Assembly: GCA_017998475.1 (NCBI GenBank)
Contig: JAGODA010000174.1
Coordinates: 1-6,778 of the forward strand
Source: Spirochaetota bacterium
Lineage (GTDB): Bacteria > Spirochaetota > UBA4802 > UBA5368
DNA: 6,778 nucleotides
Reading direction: 5' to 3'
Positions 1 to 5,750 of the stretch are shown here, piece by piece (the first letter of the stretch is position 1; each line of letters begins with the position of its first letter). The position numbers and the translations under genes are program-made. The notes under the pieces are model-generated. The model searched no databases. It was given only the letters and a program-made list of their open reading frames with translations, and was not told the DNA's origin.

Positions 1-613
1 CCGTCCACATCCATACTCGACCGCCGGCGGGGGTAACGCTCCGCTCGACATGGCGCAGGAAAGGCTCTATGGGATTGCTTAGGTTCGCGTCGCCGAAGGT
101 CTTCTTGGACTCCTTGAGATTGTCGAGTTCGATGAACATAAAACAGAAGGTGTATTCCTGCCCCGTTCGGATTTCCTTCCAGTCCCTTCCGGAGGGCCGG
201 TGGCCCGGTCGCATACCGCCGCTTTCGGGCTCGACAGGGGGCTCCTCGGTCTTCCGGAATTCGGCCGCGCAACGGATCCGCTTCTCCGAAATGCCTTCCC
301 GGAGTGTCTCCCGGCAGACATAATCGCATGCGCCGCCGTGAAAAAGCGCTCCGGCGTCACGGATCGAGTTTTTCGGATCGACCACCGCATAACGCAGACC
401 GTTGTTACCCGAAAGCAGCCGGAGCGCCTTTTTGACGGCGGCCCCGTCCATTTGGGAGACGTCGATGTATACCAGCGCATCCGGCGGGATGAGGGCCACA
501 CCCTTTCTCAAATCACCGGTTTTCATGAACGATACGCCGCATTTCCCCTTTAGGGTAAGCCCGGTGAAGGCATCTCTGACGGATTTGCTGTCGGAAAACA
601 CGATGATTTCCAC
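1..613 (-). CDS. Receiver-like plus divergent cyclase-like domain protein, partial (3' end beyond left edge)
   Basis: This gene reads leftward from a GTG at 613-611 without a stop to base 1, giving 204 visible codons. I chose the GTG because it overlaps the upstream TAG stop by one base and follows a GGGAGGAG ribosome-binding site; the next ATG is codon 30 and would remove the first strand. Residues 1-115 look like a receiver (CheY-like) alpha/beta fold: a strand ending in Asp8, a strand VYIDVS with Asp51 at the phosphoacceptor position, and GACDYVCRE near 94-102 resembling the last strand, where Arg101 sits where receivers have Lys. A Pro/Gly-rich linker (about 123-142) follows. From Trp145 it aligns without gaps to the upstream gene's cyclase-like domain at a constant offset of 19 residues, through GQEY (151-154), Glu162, VERSV (189-193) and WMW (201-203). 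Seen: the open frame and the alignment. Inferred: fold and regulatory role. It may be a signalling protein without cyclase activity. Confidence 0.8.
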   Translation of the reverse strand, partial: MEIIVFSDSKSVRDAFTGLTLKGKCGVSFMKTGDLRKGVALIPPDALVYIDVSQMDGAAVKKALRLLSGNNGLRYAVVDPKNSIRDAGALFHGGACDYVCRETLREGISEKRIRCAAEFRKTEEPPVEPESGGMRPGHRPSGRDWKEIRTGQEYTFCFMFIELDNLKESKKTFGDANLSNPIEPFLRHVERSVTPAGGRVWMWT

Positions 614-1533
614 TACTCCTCCCATCGCAGTTCGTAGGCGTGAAGTATGCTTCGATCGCCTGTCTCCACGGGCGCGAGCATCTCCTGCAGCAGGGGATCG
701 AGCGCCAGATAGACCACGTTGCTGACGGTCACGGTGTTCGGCCCCGTGTGTACCGCCTCGATCTCCAGGGTCCGGTTGATCGTATCGCTCAGGATATCCT
801 CGGTATTGTGCCTGAACTCGCAGGGGCCGCCATGGACGGCAAGGCGCACTCCGAGAGGGCTTTTAAACCTGCACTCGAGCCGGTTGTACAGAAACAGGTC
901 GTGCAGAATATCGATCGCGGAGAGGAGCGCCGCGTTGAATTTTTTCGCGAAATAGAAGGCGACCAGGCCCCCGTCCCCCTCCCAGTTCCACAGCCTTCCC
1001 TCCCGCTTCTCAATGGAGCGCTGGACGATTCCGCGCAGGTCGCCGTAGGTTGCCCGTATGGTTTCCTCGGGATATTCGCGCACCAGGCCCGTGTTCCCGA
1101 CGATGTCGAGGGACATGAACGAGAAAACATATTCCTGTCCCTCTACGAGCGTTCCCCAGTTGCGGGTCCTGCGTATGCGCGAGTCCTCGACGAAGGTCCC
1201 GAACTCGCGGTTAAAGATGAAACCCGCGCCGTGGATCTCGGCAAGTATCTCGCGCATGTGCGAGATCACGTACTTCCTGCCCATCAATCCCTCGGTGTGC
1301 ATCACCACAAGGAGGCCGGCGAACTGTAAAACGAGCCTGCTGTCGCGTATATCGTTTACGATCTGCCGCGCGGCGTCGCGTTTGGGTACCGACATGTTTT
1401 CCGGAAAACCGGTCCTTTCCTGGAGGTTGTAATAGGGGATAAAACGCTGGGCGAGCATCACCATCATATCGACAGACATCGATTCGACCAGCGCCTGAAC
1501 CAGGAGGTCACGCAGACGAACGTTTATCCTCAT
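613..1533 (-). CDS. Divergent class III nucleotidyl-cyclase-like protein with helical N-terminal domain
   Basis: A complete 306-residue soluble protein with no signal peptide or membrane span. Residues 5-110 read as several amphipathic helices, including one around residues 50-75 (PKRDAARQIV and following). This resembles small helical effector-associated or death-like adaptor domains, but I infer that from pattern only. Residues 125-306 match the class III cyclase fold: GQEYVFSFMSLDIVG has Asp143 at the first metal site, WNWEGDGG (182-189) has Asp187 at the second, LAVHGGP (231-237) matches the usual strand and loop, and SDTIN (249-253) and VTVSNVVY (268-275) match the dimerisation and C-terminal part. 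The Lys that usually precedes GD is Asn183, and the transition-state Arg four residues after Asn253 is Glu257, so product and activity are uncertain. The ATG at 1533 has a weak AAGG site four bases upstream. It heads a unit with the overlapping paralogue at 613-1. It could be a cyclase of unusual specificity, half of a heterodimer, or a nucleotide-binding regulator. Confidence 0.83.
   Translation of the reverse strand: MRINVRLRDLLVQALVESMSVDMMVMLAQRFIPYYNLQERTGFPENMSVPKRDAARQIVNDIRDSRLVLQFAGLLVVMHTEGLMGRKYVISHMREILAEIHGAGFIFNREFGTFVEDSRIRRTRNWGTLVEGQEYVFSFMSLDIVGNTGLVREYPEETIRATYGDLRGIVQRSIEKREGRLWNWEGDGGLVAFYFAKKFNAALLSAIDILHDLFLYNRLECRFKSPLGVRLAVHGGPCEFRHNTEDILSDTINRTLEIEAVHTGPNTVTVSNVVYLALDPLLQEMLAPVETGDRSILHAYELRWEE
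616..623 (-). promoter_or_regulatory. Shine-Dalgarno site for the overlapping downstream gene
   Basis: On the minus strand GGGAGGAG lies inside the last codons of the upstream cyclase-like gene (Trp-Glu-Glu-stop). It sits two bases before the GTG start at 613, or four bases from its GGAGG core. Together with the TAGTG stop/start overlap, this supports GTG initiation by translational coupling. The spacing is short, so initiation probably depends on ribosomes finishing the upstream gene. Confidence 0.6.
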
Positions 1534-1591
1534 GTGGCCTTGTGCACGCGGAATTTACGACGATCAGCCCGGATCTCACGGCGGTCCGGAC

Positions 1592-1622
1592 GAAAACCGC
1601 TGCAATTAAAGCAGGCGTTTTC
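1592..1622. repeat. Imperfect inverted repeat in the divergent intergenic region (possible operator)
   Basis: Two 12-base arms, GAAAACCGCTGC (1592-1603) and GCAGGCGTTTTC (1611-1622), flank AATTAAA. Arms pair as GAAAAC/GTTTTC and CTGC/GCAG, with two mismatched positions between. The dyad centre coincides with the candidate -10 box of the minus-strand promoter, which is a usual place for a repressor operator. It could also fold as a hairpin in a transcript that begins further upstream. No regulator can be named. Confidence 0.35.
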
Positions 1623-1633
1623 ACCAAATGCAA
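1605..1633 (-). promoter_or_regulatory. Candidate sigma70-type promoter for the cyclase-like gene pair
   Basis: On the minus strand TTGCAT (1633-1628) is followed after exactly 17 bases by TTTAAT (1610-1605). The -10 box matches the consensus at five of six positions and the -35 at three. Transcription would start near 1598, leaving a leader of about 65 bases before the ATG at 1533. Box matching in an A/T-rich gap is weak evidence alone; position and spacing make it plausible. Confidence 0.4.
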
Positions 1634-1702
1634 CAAAAAAGAATCGAGGGCTAATTTTTTTCCGATTTCGCCCACTGACGCCGACAAACAGGGGCTATTT
1701 TC

Positions 1703-1730
1703 TTGACATACAACACATGCCCCGTAATTT
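1703..1730 (+). promoter_or_regulatory. icmF: Candidate sigma70-type promoter for icmF
   Basis: A perfect TTGACA (1703-1708) is followed after 16 bases by TAATTT (1725-1730), a weak -10 box with three of six matches. Transcription would begin near 1737, leaving only about 33 bases before the icmF ATG. That leader is too short for a cobalamin riboswitch. A GGGGC/GCCCC pair (1691-1695 and 1719-1723) brackets the -35 box, but its arms are too short to call an operator. Confidence 0.45.
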
Positions 1731-1769
1731 AGATCATATTCTCACTGACGACCAGAGAGGCATTCCATC

Positions 1770-4700
1770 ATGACTTCATCAACAAAGACCCCCCCCGCGC
1801 TCAGGCGTCTCCGCTTCGTTACGGCGACCACCCTCTTCGACGGGCACGACGCGTCGATCAATATCTTTCGGCGGCTCCTCCAGGGGGCCGGGGCCGAGGT
1901 GATCCACCTGGCGCACAACCGCTCGGCGGACGAGATAGTCCAGACCGCCATACAGGAGGAGGCGCACGGCATCGCGGCCAGCTCATACCAGGGCGGCCAC
2001 ATGGAATTTTTCAAATACATGCGCGACCTTCTCGTCAAGAGCGGCGCCGGACATGTACGCGTATTCGGCGGCGGGGGCGGCGTCATCACCCCCGAGGAGA
2101 TCCGCGAGCTCGAGGAATACGGCATCACGCGCATCTACTCGCCCGAGGACGGCCAGAAGCTCGGCCTCGAGGGAATCATAGCCGATATGATGGAACGCGC
2201 CTCGCGGGTCGAACCGCCCCCGTTACCCGACGACTGGAAAGACCGCCTTGCATCCAATGACAACAGCGTGATCGCGCGCCTCATATCCCTCGCGGAATCG
2301 GGCGGCCGGGAGGCCCTGCCCGAAGAGCTCTTCGCGGAACGAAAGACAAAGGCACCGGTCATCGGCGTTACCGGAACGGGAGGCTCGGGGAAGAGCACGC
2401 TCGAGGATGAGTTCATCCGCCGCTTCCTTGAACTCTATCCGGACATGAACGTAGCCCTCCTCGCCGTCGACCCGTCGAAAAAAAAGACCGGCGGCGCGCT
2501 GCTCGGAGATCGGATACGGATGAACTCGCTCCGGAACGACCGCGTGTACATGCGCTCCATCGCCACACGAAAATCCGAGGGGAGCCTCCCCGCCGGCCTC
2601 GACGAGATGATAGCGGTACTGCGCGCCGCCTCCTTCGACCTCATCATCATCGAGACCCCGGGAATCGGACAGGGCGACGCCGGAATATCAACCCACGCCG
2701 ACCTGTCAATTTATGTCATGACCTCCGATTACGGGGCGCCCTCGCAGCTCGAGAAGATCGACATGCTGGATTACGCCGACATCATCGTTATTAACAAGTT
2801 CGACCACCGCAATTCGCCCGACGCACTGCGCGACGTCCGCAAGCAGTTCAGGCGCGCGCACAACGATTTTTCGAGCGCGGACGAATCCCTGCCCGTATTC
2901 GGGACCATGGCGAGCAACTATTACGACCGCGGCCTCGACGTGTTCTTCGGCGCGGTCATCGAACGCCTGCGGACCGGAAGGCTCGTCGACTGGCCTCCGG
3001 CCGCCCTGCCGGAGCGCGCCGGAAAAGAGACCACCTCACGCGGAATAATCCCCTCGGAACGATTCAATTACCTGTCCGAAATATCGACGGCCGTCCGACG
3101 TTACCACACCCTGACGGAGGACTCCGCGGCCGTAATCAAAGAGATTGAGGCGGCCGAAACACTCGGCGCCTCCGGCGCGGCCGAAGTCCGCGCGACCGCG
3201 GAGAGGCTCGGCGCCTCCGCCAGGGAAAGACTCGATGCGGATATCGCCGCGTCGCTCGCCCGGTGGGAGGAGACCCGTAAAGCGTACGAGCGGGAAAGCC
3301 TGGATGTGGAAATACGCGGAAGGACGATCAGCACTCCGCTGAAGGCGGAATCGCTCTCAGGCCTCATGATACCGCTCATCGCGCTTCCTCGCTACGAATC
3401 GCGCGCCGACCTGCTGCGTTGGCTGCGCAGGGAGAACCTCCCCGGGCACTTCCCCTACACCGCCGGAGTGTTTCCCTTCAGGCGCACCGACGAGGACCCG
3501 AAACGCCAGTTCGCCGGTGAAGGCTCTCCCGGCCGCACCAACCGCCGTTTCCATTATCTCACGCGCAACGACTCCGCCAAGCGTCTCAGCACCGCCTTCG
3601 ACTCGGTGACGCTCTACGGGCAGGATCCCAGCACCGTACCCGACGTATTCGGAAAAATCGGCGAGAGCGGCGTGAGCATCTGCACCCTCGACGACATGAA
3701 GGAACTCTACTCCGGGTTCGACCTGTGCGACCCGAACACCAGCGTCTCCATGACCATCAACGGGCCGGCGCCGATAATGCTCGCATTCTTTTTCAACACG
3801 GCCATAGACCGCGCCGCCGAGCGCTTCGCCTCCGAACACGGCCACGGGCCCTCGGTCGAGGAGCGCGGGAGGATAAAGGCAGAGGTATTGAAGACCGTTA
3901 GAGGGACCGTACAGGCCGACATCCTCAAGGAGGACCAGGGCCAGAACAGCTGTATCTTTTCCACGAACTTCGCCCTGAGGATGATGGGCGACATCCAGCA
4001 GTACTTCATCGACAACAGCGTGCGTAACTTCTACTCGGTGTCCATAAGCGGTTACCATATCGCCGAGGCCGGGGCGGCTCCCGTCACGCAGCTCGCCTTC
4101 ACCCTGGCAAACGCTTTCACGTATGTGGAGTACTATCTCTCGCGGGGGATGAACATCGACGACTTCGCGCCCAACCTGTCATTCTTCTTCTCCAGCGGAA
4201 TGGAGCCCGAATACAACGTGCTGATACGAGTAGCCCGCCGCATCTGGGCCATCGCCATGAAGAACCGCTACGGCGCCGGACCGCAGAGCCAGCGGCTTAA
4301 ATGCCACATACAGACCTCCGGCCGCAGCCTCCACGCCCAGGAGATACAGTTCAACGACATCCGGACGACCCTGCAGGCGCTCATGGCGCTTAACGACAAC
4401 TGCAACAGCCTGCACACGAACTCCTACGACGAGGCCATCACCACCCCGACCGAGGAATCGGTACGGCGCGCCATGGCGATACAGCTTATCATCGGAAAGG
4501 AATACGGTATCTTCAAGAACCAGAACGGCCTGCAGGGAAGCTTCATTATAGAGCGGCTCACCGATATGGTAGAACAGGCCGTGCTCGAAGAATTCGACAG
4601 GATCAGCCGGCGCGGCGGCGTGCTCGGCGCCATGGAAAGCTACTACCAGCGCGGCCGGATACAGGAGGAATCGCTCGCATACGAGCACAAGAAGCATTCG

Positions 4701-5009
4701 GGCGAGTACCCCATTATCGGCGTGAATACCTATCTCAATCCCTCCGTCATTTCCGGGGAGTATGTGCGGCCCGAAATCCCGCTTACCCGCGCCTCCTTCG
4801 AGGAGAAGATGTCGCGGATCGACGCGCTCAGGGAGTTTCATAACCGGCATGCCGTTGAGGCGCAGGCGGCGCTTGCGCGACTCAAGACGGCCGCCGCCGC
4901 GGGCACCAATATCTTCGCCGAGCTTATGGAAACGGCGCGCGTTGCGAGCCTCGGCCAGATAACACAGGCGCTGTACGAATCCGGGGGGAAGTACCGCCGC
5001 ACCATGTAA
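1770..5009 (+). CDS. icmF: IcmF: fused isobutyryl-CoA mutase (B12 domain, G-protein chaperone, mutase)
   Basis: This cytosolic enzyme of 1079 residues, the usual IcmF length, interconverts isobutyryl-CoA and n-butyryl-CoA by adenosylcobalamin radical chemistry. Residues 14-145 bind B12: DGHDAS (24-29) carries axial ligand His26, with SSYQGGH (71-77) and a Gly run (100-104). Residues 195-405 are a MeaI/ArgK-type GTPase: Walker A GTGGSGKST (202-210), GDRIRM (246-251), ETPGIGQ (295-301) and NKFD (342-345); this domain gates cofactor loading and protects the enzyme. A helical Ala/Glu-rich linker (about 410-530) leads to the mutase barrel (about 531-1079), with RQFAG (579-583), QADILKE (715-721), SISGYH (758-763, catalytic His763) and HTNSYDEAITTP (882-893). 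Phe581 and Gln725 stand where methylmalonyl-CoA mutases have Tyr and Arg, and they mark isobutyryl-CoA specificity. The ATG follows AGAGAGG (1754-1760) by nine bases. No frameshift or lost key residue is seen. A related substrate, such as isovaleryl-CoA/pivalyl-CoA, cannot be excluded. Confidence 0.97.
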   Translation: MTSSTKTPPALRRLRFVTATTLFDGHDASINIFRRLLQGAGAEVIHLAHNRSADEIVQTAIQEEAHGIAASSYQGGHMEFFKYMRDLLVKSGAGHVRVFGGGGGVITPEEIRELEEYGITRIYSPEDGQKLGLEGIIADMMERASRVEPPPLPDDWKDRLASNDNSVIARLISLAESGGREALPEELFAERKTKAPVIGVTGTGGSGKSTLEDEFIRRFLELYPDMNVALLAVDPSKKKTGGALLGDRIRMNSLRNDRVYMRSIATRKSEGSLPAGLDEMIAVLRAASFDLIIIETPGIGQGDAGISTHADLSIYVMTSDYGAPSQLEKIDMLDYADIIVINKFDHRNSPDALRDVRKQFRRAHNDFSSADESLPVFGTMASNYYDRGLDVFFGAVIERLRTGRLVDWPPAALPERAGKETTSRGIIPSERFNYLSEISTAVRRYHTLTEDSAAVIKEIEAAETLGASGAAEVRATAERLGASARERLDADIAASLARWEETRKAYERESLDVEIRGRTISTPLKAESLSGLMIPLIALPRYESRADLLRWLRRENLPGHFPYTAGVFPFRRTDEDPKRQFAGEGSPGRTNRRFHYLTRNDSAKRLSTAFDSVTLYGQDPSTVPDVFGKIGESGVSICTLDDMKELYSGFDLCDPNTSVSMTINGPAPIMLAFFFNTAIDRAAERFASEHGHGPSVEERGRIKAEVLKTVRGTVQADILKEDQGQNSCIFSTNFALRMMGDIQQYFIDNSVRNFYSVSISGYHIAEAGAAPVTQLAFTLANAFTYVEYYLSRGMNIDDFAPNLSFFFSSGMEPEYNVLIRVARRIWAIAMKNRYGAGPQSQRLKCHIQTSGRSLHAQEIQFNDIRTTLQALMALNDNCNSLHTNSYDEAITTPTEESVRRAMAIQLIIGKEYGIFKNQNGLQGSFIIERLTDMVEQAVLEEFDRISRRGGVLGAMESYYQRGRIQEESLAYEHKKHSGEYPIIGVNTYLNPSVISGEYVRPEIPLTRASFEEKMSRIDALREFHNRHAVEAQAALARLKTAAAAGTNIFAELMETARVASLGQITQALYESGGKYRRTM

Positions 5010-5015
5010 CGCTCG

Positions 5016-5063
5016 CGCCCGTCGGGTGGCACGGAAGCAAGGCTTTCCGTGTCGCGGCGGGCG
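5016..5063 (+). repeat. Two-tier stem-loop between icmF and cobO
   Basis: An inner stem pairs 5028-5037 with 5044-5053 (ten pairs, two of them G-U) around the loop CAAGGC. An outer stem pairs CGCCCG (5016-5021) with CGGGCG (5058-5063). It begins seven bases after the icmF stop. No T-run follows, so it is not a typical intrinsic terminator. It could stabilise the 3' end of icmF mRNA, slow transcription into cobO, or be incidental in GC-rich DNA. Confidence 0.4.
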
Positions 5064-5082
5064 GCCGGACTGAAAAATCCTG

Positions 5083-5111
5083 TTGCCCCGGTATGACATC
5101 CGTTGTATCCT
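5083..5111 (+). promoter_or_regulatory. Weak candidate promoter upstream of cobO
   Basis: TTGCCC (5083-5088) and TATCCT (5106-5111) are separated by 17 bases; each matches the sigma70 consensus at four of six positions. The leader would be only about 25 bases. The alternative, equally possible, is read-through from icmF across the 134-base gap. Confidence 0.2.
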
Positions 5112-5143
5112 TAAAATAAACCAATTCCACATCGGGAGGACTC

Positions 5144-5671
5144 ATGCAGACTCGCGCCTGCGTACATCTCTACACCGGGCACGGCAAGGGCAAGACGACC
5201 GCCGCGCTTGGCCTCGCGCTCCGTGCCGCGGGGCACGGGATGAAAAGCGTCATCATACAGTTCATGAAAGGCCAGCATTACGGCGAGCTCGACGCCGTTA
5301 AAAAGTTCGACGGGCTTATCACCATCGAACAGCACGGAAGCACGGCGTTCTGCCGGCCCGACGACGAAAACGCCGAGGAGCACCGGCGCTACGCGAGCCG
5401 GGCGCTCGAACGCTCGCGAGAGGTGCTGTACGGCGGAACCTACCCGCTCGTCGTGCTCGACGAAATCGTAACCGCATACCTGTTCAAGCTTATACGCCTT
5501 GACGAAATTCTGGGTCTCCTCAAAGGCCGGCCGGCGGCGGTCGAGCTGGTTCTCACCGGCCGCGGCGCGCCAAAGGAGCTCATAGACGCCTGCGACCTGG
5601 TTACCGAGATGAAGGAAGTGAAACATTATTACACCGCGGGAGTGGAAGCGCGCGAGGGCATAGAGTACTGA
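5144..5671 (+). CDS. cobO: Corrinoid adenosyltransferase, CobA/BtuR/CobO type
   Basis: A cytosolic enzyme of 175 residues that transfers the adenosyl group of ATP to reduced cob(I)alamin or cobinamide, making adenosylcobalamin. The family hallmarks are present in order: an atypical P-loop TGHGKGKTTAALG (11-23), VIIQFMKG (36-43), the Walker B-like VVLDEI (103-108), LTGRGAP (137-143), and the C-terminal EVKHYYTAGVEAREGIEY region (158-175) that ends these proteins. The length is slightly below that of E. coli BtuR, and both ends look complete. A GGGAGGA site (5134-5140) precedes the ATG by three bases. It lies 134 bases downstream of icmF on the same strand, so it most likely supplies or repairs the mutase cofactor. 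A wider role in B12 salvage or synthesis is possible, as no other cobalamin gene is in view. No cobalamin riboswitch is recognisable upstream. Confidence 0.95.
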   Translation: MQTRACVHLYTGHGKGKTTAALGLALRAAGHGMKSVIIQFMKGQHYGELDAVKKFDGLITIEQHGSTAFCRPDDENAEEHRRYASRALERSREVLYGGTYPLVVLDEIVTAYLFKLIRLDEILGLLKGRPAAVELVLTGRGAPKELIDACDLVTEMKEVKHYYTAGVEAREGIEY

Positions 5672-5698
5672 GGACATGGCGGAATTTACGGAAAAATG

Positions 5699-5730
5699 AA
5701 AAAGGCGAGGATTCGAATCCTCGCCTTTTT
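5699..5730. terminator. Bidirectional intrinsic terminator between cobO and acs
   Basis: A perfect 32-bp palindrome: the arm AAAAAGGCGAGGATTC (5699-5714) is followed directly by its reverse complement (5715-5730). The folded RNA has a GC-rich stem with a small TTCGAA-centred loop, and each strand ends in five T. It lies 27 bases after the cobO stop and 20 bases after the acs stop on the opposite strand, so it should end transcription from both convergent genes. Confidence 0.93.
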
Positions 5731-5750
5731 ACGTTTAAATACGGTTCGTC

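Noticed and set aside
200..1329. Long plus-strand open frames opposite the two cyclase-like genes
   Set aside because: They are antisense shadows in GC-rich DNA. The minus-strand frames share a conserved motif pattern between the two genes and have coupled start/stop signals, while the plus frames show no family signature.
1584..1591. GTCCGGAC eight-base palindrome
   Set aside because: Common by chance at this GC content and not associated with a recognisable promoter element.
1691..1723. GGGGC/GCCCC inverted pair around the icmF -35 box
   Set aside because: Five-base arms separated by 23 bases are expected by chance in GC-rich sequence; not enough to call an operator.
1534..1773. Open frame of 79 codons on the plus strand across the divergent intergenic region
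   Set aside because: It has no ribosome-binding site, its composition is Arg-rich with poly-Lys/Phe from A/T tracts, and it runs into the icmF start. It also overlaps the candidate promoters of both units.
4179..5132. 317-codon minus-strand open frame opposite the 3' end of icmF
   Set aside because: The plus strand there encodes conserved mutase motifs including HTNSYDEAITTP. The antisense product shows no recognisable family or ribosome-binding site.
5010..5143. Possible cobalamin riboswitch before cobO
   Set aside because: The gap is shorter than a usual cobalamin riboswitch, and I could not find a B12-box-like sequence or the surrounding conserved segments.
5676..5699. Seven-codon open frame (MAEFTEK) after cobO with GAGGA just upstream
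   Set aside because: It is too short to support as a gene and sits between the cobO stop and the terminator. It is most likely chance.
5704..5726. GGATTCGAATCC in the palindrome resembles a tRNA T-arm or an integrase attachment core
   Set aside because: No acceptor stem, D-arm or anticodon arm surrounds it, no integrase is near, and the whole element is explained as an intrinsic terminator.
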